Shown here piece after piece: positions 1-8,143 of a stretch of 64,000 nucleotides of DNA. Below the pieces are notes generated by a model that saw only the letters and a list, made by a program, of their open reading frames with translations, was not told the DNA's origin and ran no database searches. Source of the stretch: UBA1672 sp050633285. Its GTDB lineage: Bacteria; Pseudomonadota; Alphaproteobacteria; Micavibrionales; Micavibrionaceae. Made by a program: the position numbers and the translations under genes. The stretch covers positions 310,001 to 374,000 of the forward strand of contig JBOEGG010000002.1 in the NCBI GenBank assembly GCA_050633285.1. Reading direction: 5' to 3'. Every line of letters begins with the position of its first letter. Position 1 is the stretch's first letter.

Positions 1-766
1 CCTGAAGCATCTCGTCACTTGTTGAAATAACATTAGAATTCATTTCATAGGCACGTTGCGCTGCAATGAGTGACGTGATCTCGGCAACAACGTCAACATT
101 GGATTGTTCCAATGCACCTTGTTCGATTGAACCAAACTGATCTTGATTTGCTGTACCGGTAACCGAAGAGCCTGATGCTTCTGTTTCTAAATAGTAGTTA
201 TTACCAATGGCTTCCAGACCAGCAGGGTTTACAAAATCTGCCATCTGCAATTGCCCAAGGTTCTGCACTGTCGTTTGTCCCTGAATAGTCGCAAGAACTT
301 CACCTTCTGGATTAATATCAATATTCGTCGCGTTGTTTGGAACGGTAATCGCCGGAACGACTGTATATCCCTGAACCGTGACAAGCTCACCATTCTCGTT
401 GATCTGGAATGTTCCGTCACGTGTATATGCTGTATCTCCATCTGGCAAATCAACTTGAAAAAAGCCCCGTCCAAGGATCGCAAGGTCAAGTTCGTTTTGC
501 GTAATTTGAACAGCACCTTGTGAATGCATGCGATATACCGCACCCGTTTTTACACCCAAACCAACCTGTAAGCCTGAAGGCAATGTTGTGCCGGAGTCCG
601 AAGACGTTGAGCCGGGGCGGTTAATATTTTGGTAAATCAGATCTTGAAAGGCTGCACGTTGTTTTTTATAACCTGTCGTTGTCATGTTGGCGATGTTGTT
701 TGATATAACATCAACATTGAGTTGCTGTGCCATCATTCCTGTTGCGCCTATATCTAAAGATCTCAT
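1..766 (-). CDS. flgG: Flagellar distal rod protein FlgG (C-terminus cut by window edge)
   Basis: Builds the distal rod of the flagellar basal body. Reading leftward from ATG at 764-766, the protein opens MRSLDIGATGMMAQQLNVDV followed by the SNNIANMTTTGYKKQ rod/hook signature, and later shows the central AYTRDGTF motif. The last visible residues (SLIAAQRAYEMNSNVI) are the conserved C-terminal helix, so only a handful of residues should be missing beyond base 1 (255 codons are visible; the family is about 261). The start is supported by an AGGAG ribosome site 5-6 bases upstream. The gene lies 26 bases downstream of flgF on the same strand, so the two are probably co-transcribed. Confidence 0.97.
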   Translation of the reverse strand, partial: MRSLDIGATGMMAQQLNVDVISNNIANMTTTGYKKQRAAFQDLIYQNINRPGSTSSDSGTTLPSGLQVGLGVKTGAVYRMHSQGAVQITQNELDLAILGRGFFQVDLPDGDTAYTRDGTFQINENGELVTVQGYTVVPAITVPNNATNIDINPEGEVLATIQGQTTVQNLGQLQMADFVNPAGLEAIGNNYYLETEASGSSVTGTANQDQFGSIEQGALEQSNVDVVAEITSLIAAQRAYEMNSNVISTSDEMLQ

Positions 767-792
767 TTCTTTACTCCTTCATACTTGAATTC

Positions 793-1512
793 TTAAACCT
801 GCGTTAGCTTCTGTATCGCACCGCGCAGGCGGTCATGTTCATTTTCCAATAGTTTATTTGTGCTTTGGAAATCGCGTAAAATTTTAATCATACGGGTCAT
901 TTCAGTCACTGGCTCAACATTGGAGCCTTCTAGAAAGCCTTGCTGTGCAACTGTATCTGTTGCCGGATTTGATGCTGCATCTGTTGTATATGTATTATTT
1001 CCCATCGCTTCGAGTTGTTGTACATTTTCAAATTCAACAATGCCAAGCTGCCCAATCGTGCCATTCTGATCCGAGATCATCCCACGCTCATCTATTGAAA
1101 TTTCTGTCGCACTCGCAGGGATAGTGATCGGGCCACCTTGCCCAAGGACAGGATATCCCGCAGATGTCAAAAGCGTGCCATCGGCATTTTTGTGAAAATT
1201 ACCATCTCTTGTATATGCTGTTGCACCATCAGGCGTCTGCACAGTGAAATAACCTGTTCCATTTAACGCAACATGAAACGGGTTTCCTGTTTGTTGCATT
1301 GAACCCTGTTTTGTAAGTTCATACTCGCCATAATCATAAACAAAAGAAAGTTCATCATCGCCACCTTTGGGGTCAGATAGATATTCGGTAAAGACAGGGT
1401 TTTGTCCGCGAAATCCGGTTGTATTCATATTGGCAATATTATTGGCCACAATATCCATATTCGTTTTTAAAACGAGTTGTTTGGATAATCCTAGATAGAT
1501 ACTATTTTCCAT
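793..1512 (-). CDS. flgF: Flagellar proximal rod protein FlgF
   Basis: Proximal rod component of the flagellar basal body, secreted through the flagellar export apparatus. The 239-residue protein starts MENSIYLGLSKQLVLKTNMD, followed by ANNIANMNTTGFRGQ, the N-terminal rod signature, and has AYTRDGNF in the middle. The C-terminal segment (GSNVEPVTEMTRMIKILRDFQ) is typical of FlgF/FlgG. An in-frame ATG lies upstream at 1581, but the conserved N-terminus and an AAGGG ribosome site place the start at 1512. The order flgF-flgG is the usual one. Transcription is leftward, away from fliL. Confidence 0.95.
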   Translation of the reverse strand: MENSIYLGLSKQLVLKTNMDIVANNIANMNTTGFRGQNPVFTEYLSDPKGGDDELSFVYDYGEYELTKQGSMQQTGNPFHVALNGTGYFTVQTPDGATAYTRDGNFHKNADGTLLTSAGYPVLGQGGPITIPASATEISIDERGMISDQNGTIGQLGIVEFENVQQLEAMGNNTYTTDAASNPATDTVAQQGFLEGSNVEPVTEMTRMIKILRDFQSTNKLLENEHDRLRGAIQKLTQV

Positions 1513-1863
1513 TGAACGGCCCTTTCTTACGCATATCGGACATATTTTCTTTACCCGATGGAGTATTTCACTGACATGCAATGCAGATGCCGTGCCAGTT
1601 TTTAAAATGATTTAAAATCAATTGCTTAAGTGGTTTTAATCTGAAGGGAGGGGCGTTTTTGTATGAAAGCTTCCCCCTGTTTTGAGGATTAAAAGGTCGC
1701 ACAGAGGAAAAATTTTCCGCGTCGAGGGGATATATTTTAAATAAAACCGTGTTGATAGCTTTGTTTGTCAATTAGACGTACGTAAAACTTTGGTCTATAA
1801 TCAAAATATCGATTGCGTACTCATTGCGTCAAACACTTTCAAATTTAAGATAATAGGATAATC
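1513..1863. promoter_or_regulatory. Divergent flgF / fliL intergenic region
   Basis: About 350 bases without a convincing gene separate two divergently transcribed flagellar operons. On the plus strand a sigma70-like promoter can be drawn: TAGACG at 1773-1778, 17 bases, then TATAAT at 1796-1801, which would start fliL mRNA near 1808. The flgF side is AT-rich with several TTAA tetramers (around 1590-1640), but none are spaced as a canonical CtrA box. An open frame on the minus strand here has no ribosome site and no recognisable content, so I do not call it a gene. Confidence 0.45.
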
Positions 1864-2535
1864 ATGTCGGAAGAAGATCAGGTTGATGATGTAGCCTCAG
1901 ATGATGAGGAAGAAGAAGGCAAGAAAAAAGGCGGTCTGAAAAAGATATTAATTATTCTGGTTCCGTTACTCCTTATAGGTGGTGGCGCCGGGGCATACTT
2001 CATGGGTATGCTTGATTCTGTCCTTGGTATAGAAGCTGCAGAAGAAGGCGAACATGGTGAAGAGGGCGGTGGCGAAGAGCATGGTGATGGTGACGAAGAT
2101 GGTCACGGTAAAAAAGATAAAAAAGGCAAAAAAGATGATGGCCATGGTAAAAAAGATAAAAAGGGTAAAAAAGATAAAAAAGGCAAAGATGACGGCCATG
2201 GAAAAAAGGATGGTGATGAAGGTGGTGCAGAAGGGGCTTTCCTTAAAATACCGACCATGTTGGTTAACCTTGCCTCTGATGATGACACGCCACGGCATCT
2301 ACGTTTAACAGTTCAATTAGAATTAGAAGACCCTGATGATCGTGCGGCAATCGAAGAAGTCATGCCGCGTGTTGTGAGTGAGTTTCAGGTTTATTTACGT
2401 GAGTTACGTGTACGTGATTTACGTGGCTCTGCGGGGATTTATCGTTTGAACGTGGAATTATTATGGCGCGTTAATCAGGCCGTCGCTCCTGCAGAAATAA
2501 AAGAGGTGCTATTTCAGGAAATTCTTATACAATAA
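1864..2535 (+). CDS. fliL: Flagellar basal body-associated protein FliL with long charged linker
   Basis: Inner-membrane protein that surrounds the stator and supports motor torque. The 223-residue protein has an acidic cytoplasmic N-terminus (1-22), one transmembrane helix (about 28-48, ILIILVPLLLIGGGAGAYF) and the periplasmic FliL domain (about 125-223, with TMLVNLASDDDTPRHLRLTV and a C-terminal VLFQEILIQ). Between them, residues 60-122 form an unusually long low-complexity linker with repeated DGHGKKDKKGKK units. AGGA lies 6 bases before the ATG. fliM follows after about 100 bases. The linker resembles tracts in MotE and the 1045-residue protein of the same cluster. Confidence 0.92.
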   Translation: MSEEDQVDDVASDDEEEEGKKKGGLKKILIILVPLLLIGGGAGAYFMGMLDSVLGIEAAEEGEHGEEGGGEEHGDGDEDGHGKKDKKGKKDDGHGKKDKKGKKDKKGKDDGHGKKDGDEGGAEGAFLKIPTMLVNLASDDDTPRHLRLTVQLELEDPDDRAAIEEVMPRVVSEFQVYLRELRVRDLRGSAGIYRLNVELLWRVNQAVAPAEIKEVLFQEILIQ

Positions 2536-2634
2536 TATAGGAATACCAAGTGTTATAGAGAATCGGCACATATCTTGCTTCTCTACAGTATAGAGAACGT
2601 AATTTTTAGCAATATAAGGCAAACGTAACAGATC

Positions 2635-3780
2635 ATGAGTGATACAGACGAACTATCGCAGATGAGCGATGAAGAAAAGGCCGTGATGGAGGAATGGGAA
2701 GCCATGGCCGGCGACGAAGACGGTGACTCTTCGGGCGATTCTTCTTCTGCGGCGTCTGGTGATGGTGAACTAATCGGTGAAGAGGGGGCAACTGAGGAAG
2801 ATGGCGGTGATACCCGCATTCTAAATCAGGAAGAAATCGACAGCCTCCTTGGTTTTGATGATGATGCCATGGGTGACGGTGAAACATCCGGTGTTATGGC
2901 ACTTGTCAATTCGGCGATGGTCAATTATGAACGCCTGCCGATGCTCGATATTGTCTTTGACCGTTTGGTACGACTAATGTCGACATCTTTACGTAATTTG
3001 ACGAGTGATAACGTTGAGGTGAGCTTAGACCAAGTGTCCACTGTGCGTTTCGGTGATTACATGAATTCAATTCCTCTTCCTGCAATGCTCTCGGTCTTTA
3101 AGGCAGAGGAATGGGATAATAACGGCCTTATGGTGACTGATAGTGCATTGATTTATTCCATTGTTGATGTGCTACTCGGTGGTCGTAAAGGGGAATCGTC
3201 TATTCGTGTTGAGGGGCGTCCTTATACAACGATTGAAAGTAAACTTGTTGAGCGTATGATACATGTAACACTTGCCGATGTATCATCTGCATTTGACCCG
3301 TTATCTCCAGTAAGCTTTAATTTGGATCGTGTGGAAACAAATCCACGCTTTGCCACAATCACACAAAGCGGAAATGCCTGTGTACTTGCGCGTTTGCGTA
3401 TTGATATGGGTGAGCGCGGCGGGCGAATGGAAATCTTGATACCATACGCAACGTTGGAACCGATCCGTGAATTACTCTTGCAGATGTTCATGGGGGAGAA
3501 GTTCGGACGAGATTCTATTTGGGAAAGTCACTTGACCGAAGAGCTGTATAAAACAGATGTACAATTACAAGCCGTATTAGGAGAGGTTGCAGTTCCCCTT
3601 GGAGAAATGTTAAATTGGAAAATAGGCGACCAACTATTACTGAACACAACACCAAATGACTTGTTGGAATTACGATGTGGTCATTTCCCGATGTTTACGG
3701 GGCCGGTCGGACAAAGACAGGGTAAAATTGCAGTTCAGGTTGAAAGCTATATTGAGCCTGAGGAAAATGAAAATTCATGA
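2635..3780 (+). CDS. fliM: Flagellar motor switch protein FliM
   Basis: C-ring protein that binds phosphorylated CheY and switches rotation. The 381-residue protein has an extended acidic N-terminus (1-60) before the LNQEEIDSLLGF motif (63-74), then the CheC-like middle domain (SLDQVSTVRFGDYMNSIP; ALIYSIVDVLLGG) and a SpoA/FliN-like C-terminus (about 300-375: VPLGEMLNWKIGDQLLLNTT). Classical FliM carries the EIDxLL motif at the very N-terminus. Here a second, degenerate version (LSQMSDEEKAVMEEW) occupies that place. The TGA stop overlaps the ATG of the next gene (ATGA), which indicates translational coupling. Confidence 0.95.
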   Translation: MSDTDELSQMSDEEKAVMEEWEAMAGDEDGDSSGDSSSAASGDGELIGEEGATEEDGGDTRILNQEEIDSLLGFDDDAMGDGETSGVMALVNSAMVNYERLPMLDIVFDRLVRLMSTSLRNLTSDNVEVSLDQVSTVRFGDYMNSIPLPAMLSVFKAEEWDNNGLMVTDSALIYSIVDVLLGGRKGESSIRVEGRPYTTIESKLVERMIHVTLADVSSAFDPLSPVSFNLDRVETNPRFATITQSGNACVLARLRIDMGERGGRMEILIPYATLEPIRELLLQMFMGEKFGRDSIWESHLTEELYKTDVQLQAVLGEVAVPLGEMLNWKIGDQLLLNTTPNDLLELRCGHFPMFTGPVGQRQGKIAVQVESYIEPEENENS

Positions 3781-4466
3781 GTAACGATATTATTGCGCTT
3801 GTTATGGACATACTGGTTCTGGCGTTTCTGGGTACAACAATCTTTTATGCTATGCGCCTTAGCAAGAGCCTCAATGACTTTAAAAAACACCGCCAAGACT
3901 TTAATGGGGTAATCGCCGATCTGCTATCCAGTATCGATCAGGCAGAGCGCTCTGTTCACACATTAAAACAAACCAGTGCAGAAAAAAGCGGAGAGTTACA
4001 GCGTTTGATCGACCAATCCAGGGCTCTTGCCGATGAATTGAAGATTATTAATGAAGCCGGTGAAAATATGGCAGGCCGTCTGGAAAAACTTGCCGAAGAA
4101 AATAGAAAAGCCGCGCAAAGTGCCCGCGCCCCCCAAACTATATTTGAAGATGATGAGAAAATAAGCTCTCCGGTACATAGAGGGGAGAGCTCTTCACAGA
4201 AAAAGGGGTACTCTTCCACGCTTCGAAATGTTGAAAAAGAGGATGCTGCGGAACGTGATGTCCCATCTTTTATGATTAAAGATCGGGAATTTATGGATTA
4301 CGATTCTTTGGAAAACCACCTTGATGCATCGGCAAGCAATGATCCTTTCTCTGAAGATGAAAATATCGAAGATGATGTAATGCCTGAGAACCTACAAAGT
4401 AAAGCAGAGCAAGAACTCTTTAAGGCGTTAAAAAACAGCAAACGTAATATGACAGAAGGAGGGTAA
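3777..4466 (+). CDS. DUF6468-type membrane protein of the fliM operon
   Basis: The 229-residue protein has one N-terminal membrane helix (about 4-25, IIALVMDILVLAFLGTTIFYA), then a long heptad-like coiled coil (about 30-120) rich in Leu, Glu, Lys and Gln, and a polar acidic tail. This architecture and its position between fliM and motE match the DUF6468 family found in alphaproteobacterial flagellar operons. No catalytic motif is visible and its motor function is unknown; a structural or regulatory role at the basal body is inference from context. It overlaps fliM by four bases, and an AAGGAGGG ribosome site for motE lies at its 3' end. Confidence 0.8.
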   Translation: MSNDIIALVMDILVLAFLGTTIFYAMRLSKSLNDFKKHRQDFNGVIADLLSSIDQAERSVHTLKQTSAEKSGELQRLIDQSRALADELKIINEAGENMAGRLEKLAEENRKAAQSARAPQTIFEDDEKISSPVHRGESSSQKKGYSSTLRNVEKEDAAERDVPSFMIKDREFMDYDSLENHLDASASNDPFSEDENIEDDVMPENLQSKAEQELFKALKNSKRNMTEGG

Positions 4467-4474
4467 AACAAAAC

Positions 4475-5173
4475 ATGTTTGGCCCAATTCGTATATTACC
4501 GTTATTGATTATTGTCTCTATATTGGCGTTCTCTATTCGTGTCAGTGAGGTTATCACTGGTGTTTCAAATTTATCGAATACCGCATATGCGGAAAGCAAA
4601 TCAGATAAAAAAGAAGACCATGGCGAAGAGGATGGCCACGATAAAGGTAAAAAGAAAAAAGAAGATAGCCACGGTAAAGGGCATGGCGCTATGGAGGTCG
4701 TTGATGATGAAATGGCCGAAGCGCCTGAATGGCGTGATGCAAACGACTCCAACCTTGATATCACTAGCGTGAAGGTGGAAATGTTTAAAGACCTTGCCAA
4801 GCGCCGTAATCAGATCGAAAAAAGTGAAAAAGATTTACACGTGCGCGAGGCTTTATTAAAGGCAGCAGAGCAAGAGATTGATCGTAAGTATCAGGAATTA
4901 ACTAAGCTTAGAAAAGAGATTGAAAGCTTACTTGATAAACAATCGGAAGAAGAGGGGCAGCGCATAGATAGCCTCGTTAAAATCTATGAGGGGATGAAGC
5001 CTAAAGATGCCGCTCGTATCTTTAATACGCTTGATATTGATGTTCTTGTCTCTGTTATTTCAAAAATGTCTGAACGAAAGATTTCACCAGTATTGGCGGC
5101 TATGAACCCGGAGCGTGTACGAACAATCACTATTATGCTTGCAGAGCAAAAGACATTACCATCCTTGCGGTAG
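4475..5173 (+). CDS. motE: MotE-like periplasmic motility protein
   Basis: The 232-residue protein has an N-terminal signal or anchor helix (about 5-22), a His/Lys/Asp-rich segment (about 42-71; EEDGHDKGKKKKEDSHGKGH), a coiled coil (about 105-160) and a C-terminal MgtE-N/FliG-like helical domain (about 165-232: KIYEGMKPKDAARIFNTLD and VLAAMNPERVRTITIMLAEQ). In rhizobia, MotE is a periplasmic chaperone of the motor protein MotC; the assignment here rests on domain layout and operon position. AGGAGG lies 11 bases upstream of the ATG. The His-rich segment echoes the FliL linker. Confidence 0.8.
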   Translation: MFGPIRILPLLIIVSILAFSIRVSEVITGVSNLSNTAYAESKSDKKEDHGEEDGHDKGKKKKEDSHGKGHGAMEVVDDEMAEAPEWRDANDSNLDITSVKVEMFKDLAKRRNQIEKSEKDLHVREALLKAAEQEIDRKYQELTKLRKEIESLLDKQSEEEGQRIDSLVKIYEGMKPKDAARIFNTLDIDVLVSVISKMSERKISPVLAAMNPERVRTITIMLAEQKTLPSLR

Positions 5174-5280
5174 ATTTATTATCATTCACCCGTGTTCATA
5201 GTTTTCAGTTAATTATTTTTCCCCTTCACATTACTACGCCTTTATATAATAATTTCATATGTGGGGTGTGTTTTATTGTG

Positions 5281-5309
5281 TTGTCATAACATAGTTACCA
5301 TACTTTAAT
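5281..5309 (+). promoter_or_regulatory. Candidate promoter for cheY-cheZ
   Basis: TTGTCA at 5281-5286 is separated by 17 bases from TTTAAT at 5304-5309. It sits in the 230-base gap between motE and cheY and would give a leader of about 90 bases. The match is moderate and no start site is known. Confidence 0.35.
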
Positions 5310-5403
5310 ACTTTTTCGTCATAATGCCTTTTCGGGGTATTTGAGCTGTACTGCGTAGATTACTGAAATGAGTTGAGTACTAGACAAAGTTAAGGAGATC
5401 ACA

Positions 5404-5793
5404 GTGTCTGTTGATAAAGATATGAATGTACTGATTGTTGATGATTACACAACAATGTTACGAATTATAAAAAACCTGCTGAAACAGTTGGGTTTTAACA
5501 ACGTTGATGAAGCGACAGATGGGTCTATGGCTTTTGAAAAGGTTAAGACCAAGAATTACGGTCTGGTTATTTCTGATTGGAATATGGAGCCTATGACAGG
5601 CTTGGAATTCTTAAAGCAGGTACGTGCATCGGATGAAGCTTATAAAACGGTGCCATTTATTATGGTGACTGCGGAAAGTAAAACCGAGAATGTTGTGGCG
5701 GCAAAGCAGGCCGGCGTAAATAATTACATCGTAAAACCGTTCAATGCGGAAACCTTAAAGATGAAAATTGCATCTGTTCTAGGTGACTTTTAA
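5404..5793 (+). CDS. cheY: Chemotaxis response regulator CheY
   Basis: Single-domain receiver (129 residues) that carries the chemotaxis signal to FliM. It shows the acidic pair in VLIVDDYTTML, the phospho-acceptor Asp58 in LVISDWNMEPMTG, Thr in FIMVTAES and Lys in NNYIVKPFNAE, all in receiver order. The WNMEPMTG segment is characteristic of motor-binding CheY. The start is GTG at 5404: AAGGAG sits six bases upstream, whereas the internal ATG at 5422 has no ribosome site. cheZ follows directly, so signal and phosphatase are encoded together. Confidence 0.95.
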   Translation: MSVDKDMNVLIVDDYTTMLRIIKNLLKQLGFNNVDEATDGSMAFEKVKTKNYGLVISDWNMEPMTGLEFLKQVRASDEAYKTVPFIMVTAESKTENVVAAKQAGVNNYIVKPFNAETLKMKIASVLGDF

Positions 5794-5821
5794 ATTTATA
5801 CAATAGTAAATGAGGGACAAT

Positions 5822-6442
5822 ATGTCTGAAGCATCAGCGCAAAAGGTAGAGAAGGAAGGCGATTCTAAAAGAGAACGAATTGCCAATATCATTTCTTCTG
5901 TACTTGAAAAGGTTGAAAAAAATGAACAAGTATCCTTGAAGTCTATTTTAACGGAACTTCATGAACTTCTTGTTGTGATTGAAGAAACTCGCAAAGAATT
6001 AGGGTCATTCCGTCCATCTGATATTAAGGGTAAGCATATCAACAGTGCAACAGATGAGTTGGATGCGATTATTGGTGCAACTTCTGAGGCAACTGGAAAA
6101 ATCATGGATAGCTGTGATGTTATTCAGGATAAAGCGGCGACTGTAGAGGGTGAGGCAAGCGATGCCATCGTTGCAGAAGTGATGAATATTTATGAGGCGT
6201 GCTCGTTTCAGGATATTACAGGACAGCGCGTAACAAAGGTTGTTGAAACTTTTCAAATCATAGAAGATAAAATTGATAAGCTTGTCTCTGCACTGGGGCT
6301 GCGTATGACTGAGGAAGGTGACGATGAAGGTGATGGTAGAACGGGTGATGAAGCTCTACTTAATGGCCCTCAATTGCCTGATAATGGCGTATCCCAAGAT
6401 GATATCGATAAACTTTTGGCAGAGTTAGACGCGGCATCCTAA
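5822..6442 (+). CDS. cheZ: Chemotaxis phosphatase CheZ
   Basis: Dephosphorylates CheY-P to end the motor signal. The 206-residue mostly helical protein contains the CheZ core EACSFQDITGQRVTKVVETF, whose Gln in QDxTGQ is the catalytic residue of the family. It ends in an acidic tail with DDIDKLLAEL, resembling the C-terminal CheY-binding helix. The start at 5822 is preferred because GAGGGA lies five bases before it; an in-frame ATG at 5810 overlaps that site. It lies 28 bases after cheY and a strong terminator follows. Confidence 0.88.
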   Translation: MSEASAQKVEKEGDSKRERIANIISSVLEKVEKNEQVSLKSILTELHELLVVIEETRKELGSFRPSDIKGKHINSATDELDAIIGATSEATGKIMDSCDVIQDKAATVEGEASDAIVAEVMNIYEACSFQDITGQRVTKVVETFQIIEDKIDKLVSALGLRMTEEGDDEGDGRTGDEALLNGPQLPDNGVSQDDIDKLLAELDAAS

Positions 6443-6466
6443 TTGCTGCTGATAGAATTTAAGATC

Positions 6467-6496
6467 AAAGCGATAGGTTTCCTGTCGCTTTTTTTT
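6467..6496 (+). terminator. Rho-independent terminator after cheZ
   Basis: A 10-base stem (AAGCGATAGG with CCTGTCGCTT, one G-U pair) around a TTT loop is followed by an eight-T run. It closes the cheY-cheZ unit. The next gene starts only about 40 bases later, so the MotB-like pair needs its own promoter or read-through. Confidence 0.85.
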
Positions 6497-6534
6497 CGAT
6501 TTTTCGCTAGAATAAGGATATCAGCGAGAGACCA

Positions 6535-7212
6535 ATGGCGAACCAGTTTTTATCTCTATCACTATTCTTGATGTTGTTGTCGTTCTTTATTGTTTTGAAC
6601 GCAATCTCGAGTTTTGAGGAGGTTAAATCGCAACCTGTCCTAAATAGCCTGTCCCTTGCCTTCTCGCAAGAAGCCGTTAAAGAAGACCTGCAAAGTCCAT
6701 CTCAAGAGGTTAATCCGCGCGCAGTTGAAAATGAAGGGGATACCCTTGATAAAATTGAGGGGTTGTTTCAAGGGCATATTGCTGGGTTCGATGCTACGAA
6801 AAACAGGCTCGGCACCGTGATGCATGTACGTGTTCCTATTATTGAATTTGAAAGTGCTATCGACGTGTCAGAACTCGATTTCTTAAGTTCAGATCAACAA
6901 GGGCGCGGCTCGTTCGCGCAAACGATCGTGACCGTTCTCAGGTCAGGTCAGAATAATAATCCATACCGTATCGATATGTTGTTAAATATTCCGCAAGACC
7001 CTGCCACTCAAATGCAACGTAATCCGGGAGAGTTTCGCGCAGAGTTAAAACGTGTGAGCGGCTATGCCAATATCCTACAAGAAAACGGCTTACCTAAAAA
7101 AACGATAACCATTGGCCTTACACAAGGTGATAGTGGTTATATTGACCTGTATTTCAGGCGCTATGAGCCATTCGATCTGAGTGCAAAAATTAAAGCAGCG
7201 GAGGACTTGTAA
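6535..7212 (+). CDS. MotB-like membrane protein without the stator Asp
   Basis: The 225-residue protein has an N-terminal membrane helix (about 5-26, SLSLFLMLLSFFIVLNAIS) followed by a polar, presumably periplasmic domain. The helix and its SFEE continuation resemble the MotB membrane segment, but the proton-carrying Asp is absent. The C-terminal part has an OmpA-like feel (FAQTIVTVLRSGQNNNPYRI; GYIDLYFRRYEP), although no peptidoglycan-binding motif is clear. Its TAA is directly followed by the ATG of the MotB homologue, so the two are co-translated. A role as partner or accessory of that protein is inference. Confidence 0.7.
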   Translation: MANQFLSLSLFLMLLSFFIVLNAISSFEEVKSQPVLNSLSLAFSQEAVKEDLQSPSQEVNPRAVENEGDTLDKIEGLFQGHIAGFDATKNRLGTVMHVRVPIIEFESAIDVSELDFLSSDQQGRGSFAQTIVTVLRSGQNNNPYRIDMLLNIPQDPATQMQRNPGEFRAELKRVSGYANILQENGLPKKTITIGLTQGDSGYIDLYFRRYEPFDLSAKIKAAEDL

Positions 7213-8058
7213 ATGGATCAAGACCAAAACACCGATGCAAACGAAGATGCCCAAGCTGATAACGTAACTGTTTTGGAAAATATGCCTCCGAAACAAGAGG
7301 TCGAAGCGGAATATTCACGTTCCCTTTTCCCTTTCTTGAATGCGGGGAGGCGGGCAGATGGCTCTGTACCTCTATGGCTGATTAGCTTTACCGATGTTAT
7401 GGCGTTGATGCTCACATTTTTTGTAATGCTCTATTCTATGTCCGTTCCGAAGGTTGAGAAATGGGAAGAGGTTTCAAGAGCGATAAGCAGCAAATTCAAT
7501 AAGTTTGAAAATGCGCGTGCGTTTGAGATGGGGCCAAATGATGTCATTAATATAGACCGCATTCGCTCAACAAAAGCTTTGAATCTCGATTACTTACAAA
7601 CATTGGTGTCTAAACTATTGGCAGAAAAAAAGATCGAAGATGTATTATTGATCTTGAATGGGGATAGGTTAATCGTTTCATTACCATCCAAATTACTGTT
7701 CGAAAGCGGACGAGTTCAAATCAAAAAAAAGGGTGAGGATGTGCTCTTTGAATTAGGTGGTATTCTATCGCATGTTAAAAATAGAATGGAAGTCATAGGC
7801 CATACAGACCCCAGACCCGTAACATCAACTGCGGTTCGCGGATATCAGAATAATTGGGAACTATCATTGGCTAGAGCCACATCCGTGGCATCTGTTTTGC
7901 GCGATGTCGGGTATGAAAAAGATATCGTGGTGCGAGGCTTGTCCAGTGGTCGTTATGATGAGCTTTCCTCACAAATACCACAAGATGAGCGTTATGCTTT
8001 GTCGCGACGTGTTGATATAGTTTTGATGCCGGATAATGGGTATAGCAACGGTTTTTAA
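7213..8058 (+). CDS. MotB/OmpA-family stator-like protein
   Basis: The 281-residue protein has a cytoplasmic tail (1-53), a membrane helix with the MotB signature WLISFTDVMALMLTFFVMLY (about 55-76; Asp61 corresponds to the stator proton-binding Asp), and a C-terminal OmpA-like peptidoglycan-binding domain (about 160-275; EVIGHTDPRPV, then NWELSLARATSVASVLRD and SRRVDIVLMP). This is the stator B-subunit architecture. No motA lies in the window, so the A-subunit must be elsewhere. GGAGG overlaps the end of the preceding gene. It could be motB itself or a specialised paralogue. Confidence 0.85.
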   Translation: MDQDQNTDANEDAQADNVTVLENMPPKQEVEAEYSRSLFPFLNAGRRADGSVPLWLISFTDVMALMLTFFVMLYSMSVPKVEKWEEVSRAISSKFNKFENARAFEMGPNDVINIDRIRSTKALNLDYLQTLVSKLLAEKKIEDVLLILNGDRLIVSLPSKLLFESGRVQIKKKGEDVLFELGGILSHVKNRMEVIGHTDPRPVTSTAVRGYQNNWELSLARATSVASVLRDVGYEKDIVVRGLSSGRYDELSSQIPQDERYALSRRVDIVLMPDNGYSNGF

Positions 8059-8143
8059 AATATAGGTTATTTATACCCGCCTTTGCTCTAAATAGATTTT
8101 AAAAACACTGGATCAGCTGCACCAGCTATGGCATTCTAAAGAT

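Noticed and set aside
1590..1640. Possible CtrA box (TTAA repeats) upstream of flgF
   Set aside because: The TTAA pairs are spaced 6 or 10 bases, not the 7 bases of a canonical CtrA site.
2103..2308. Lys- and Ser-rich open frames on both strands inside fliL
   Set aside because: They are side effects of the repetitive GHGKK-coding DNA and have no ribosome sites.
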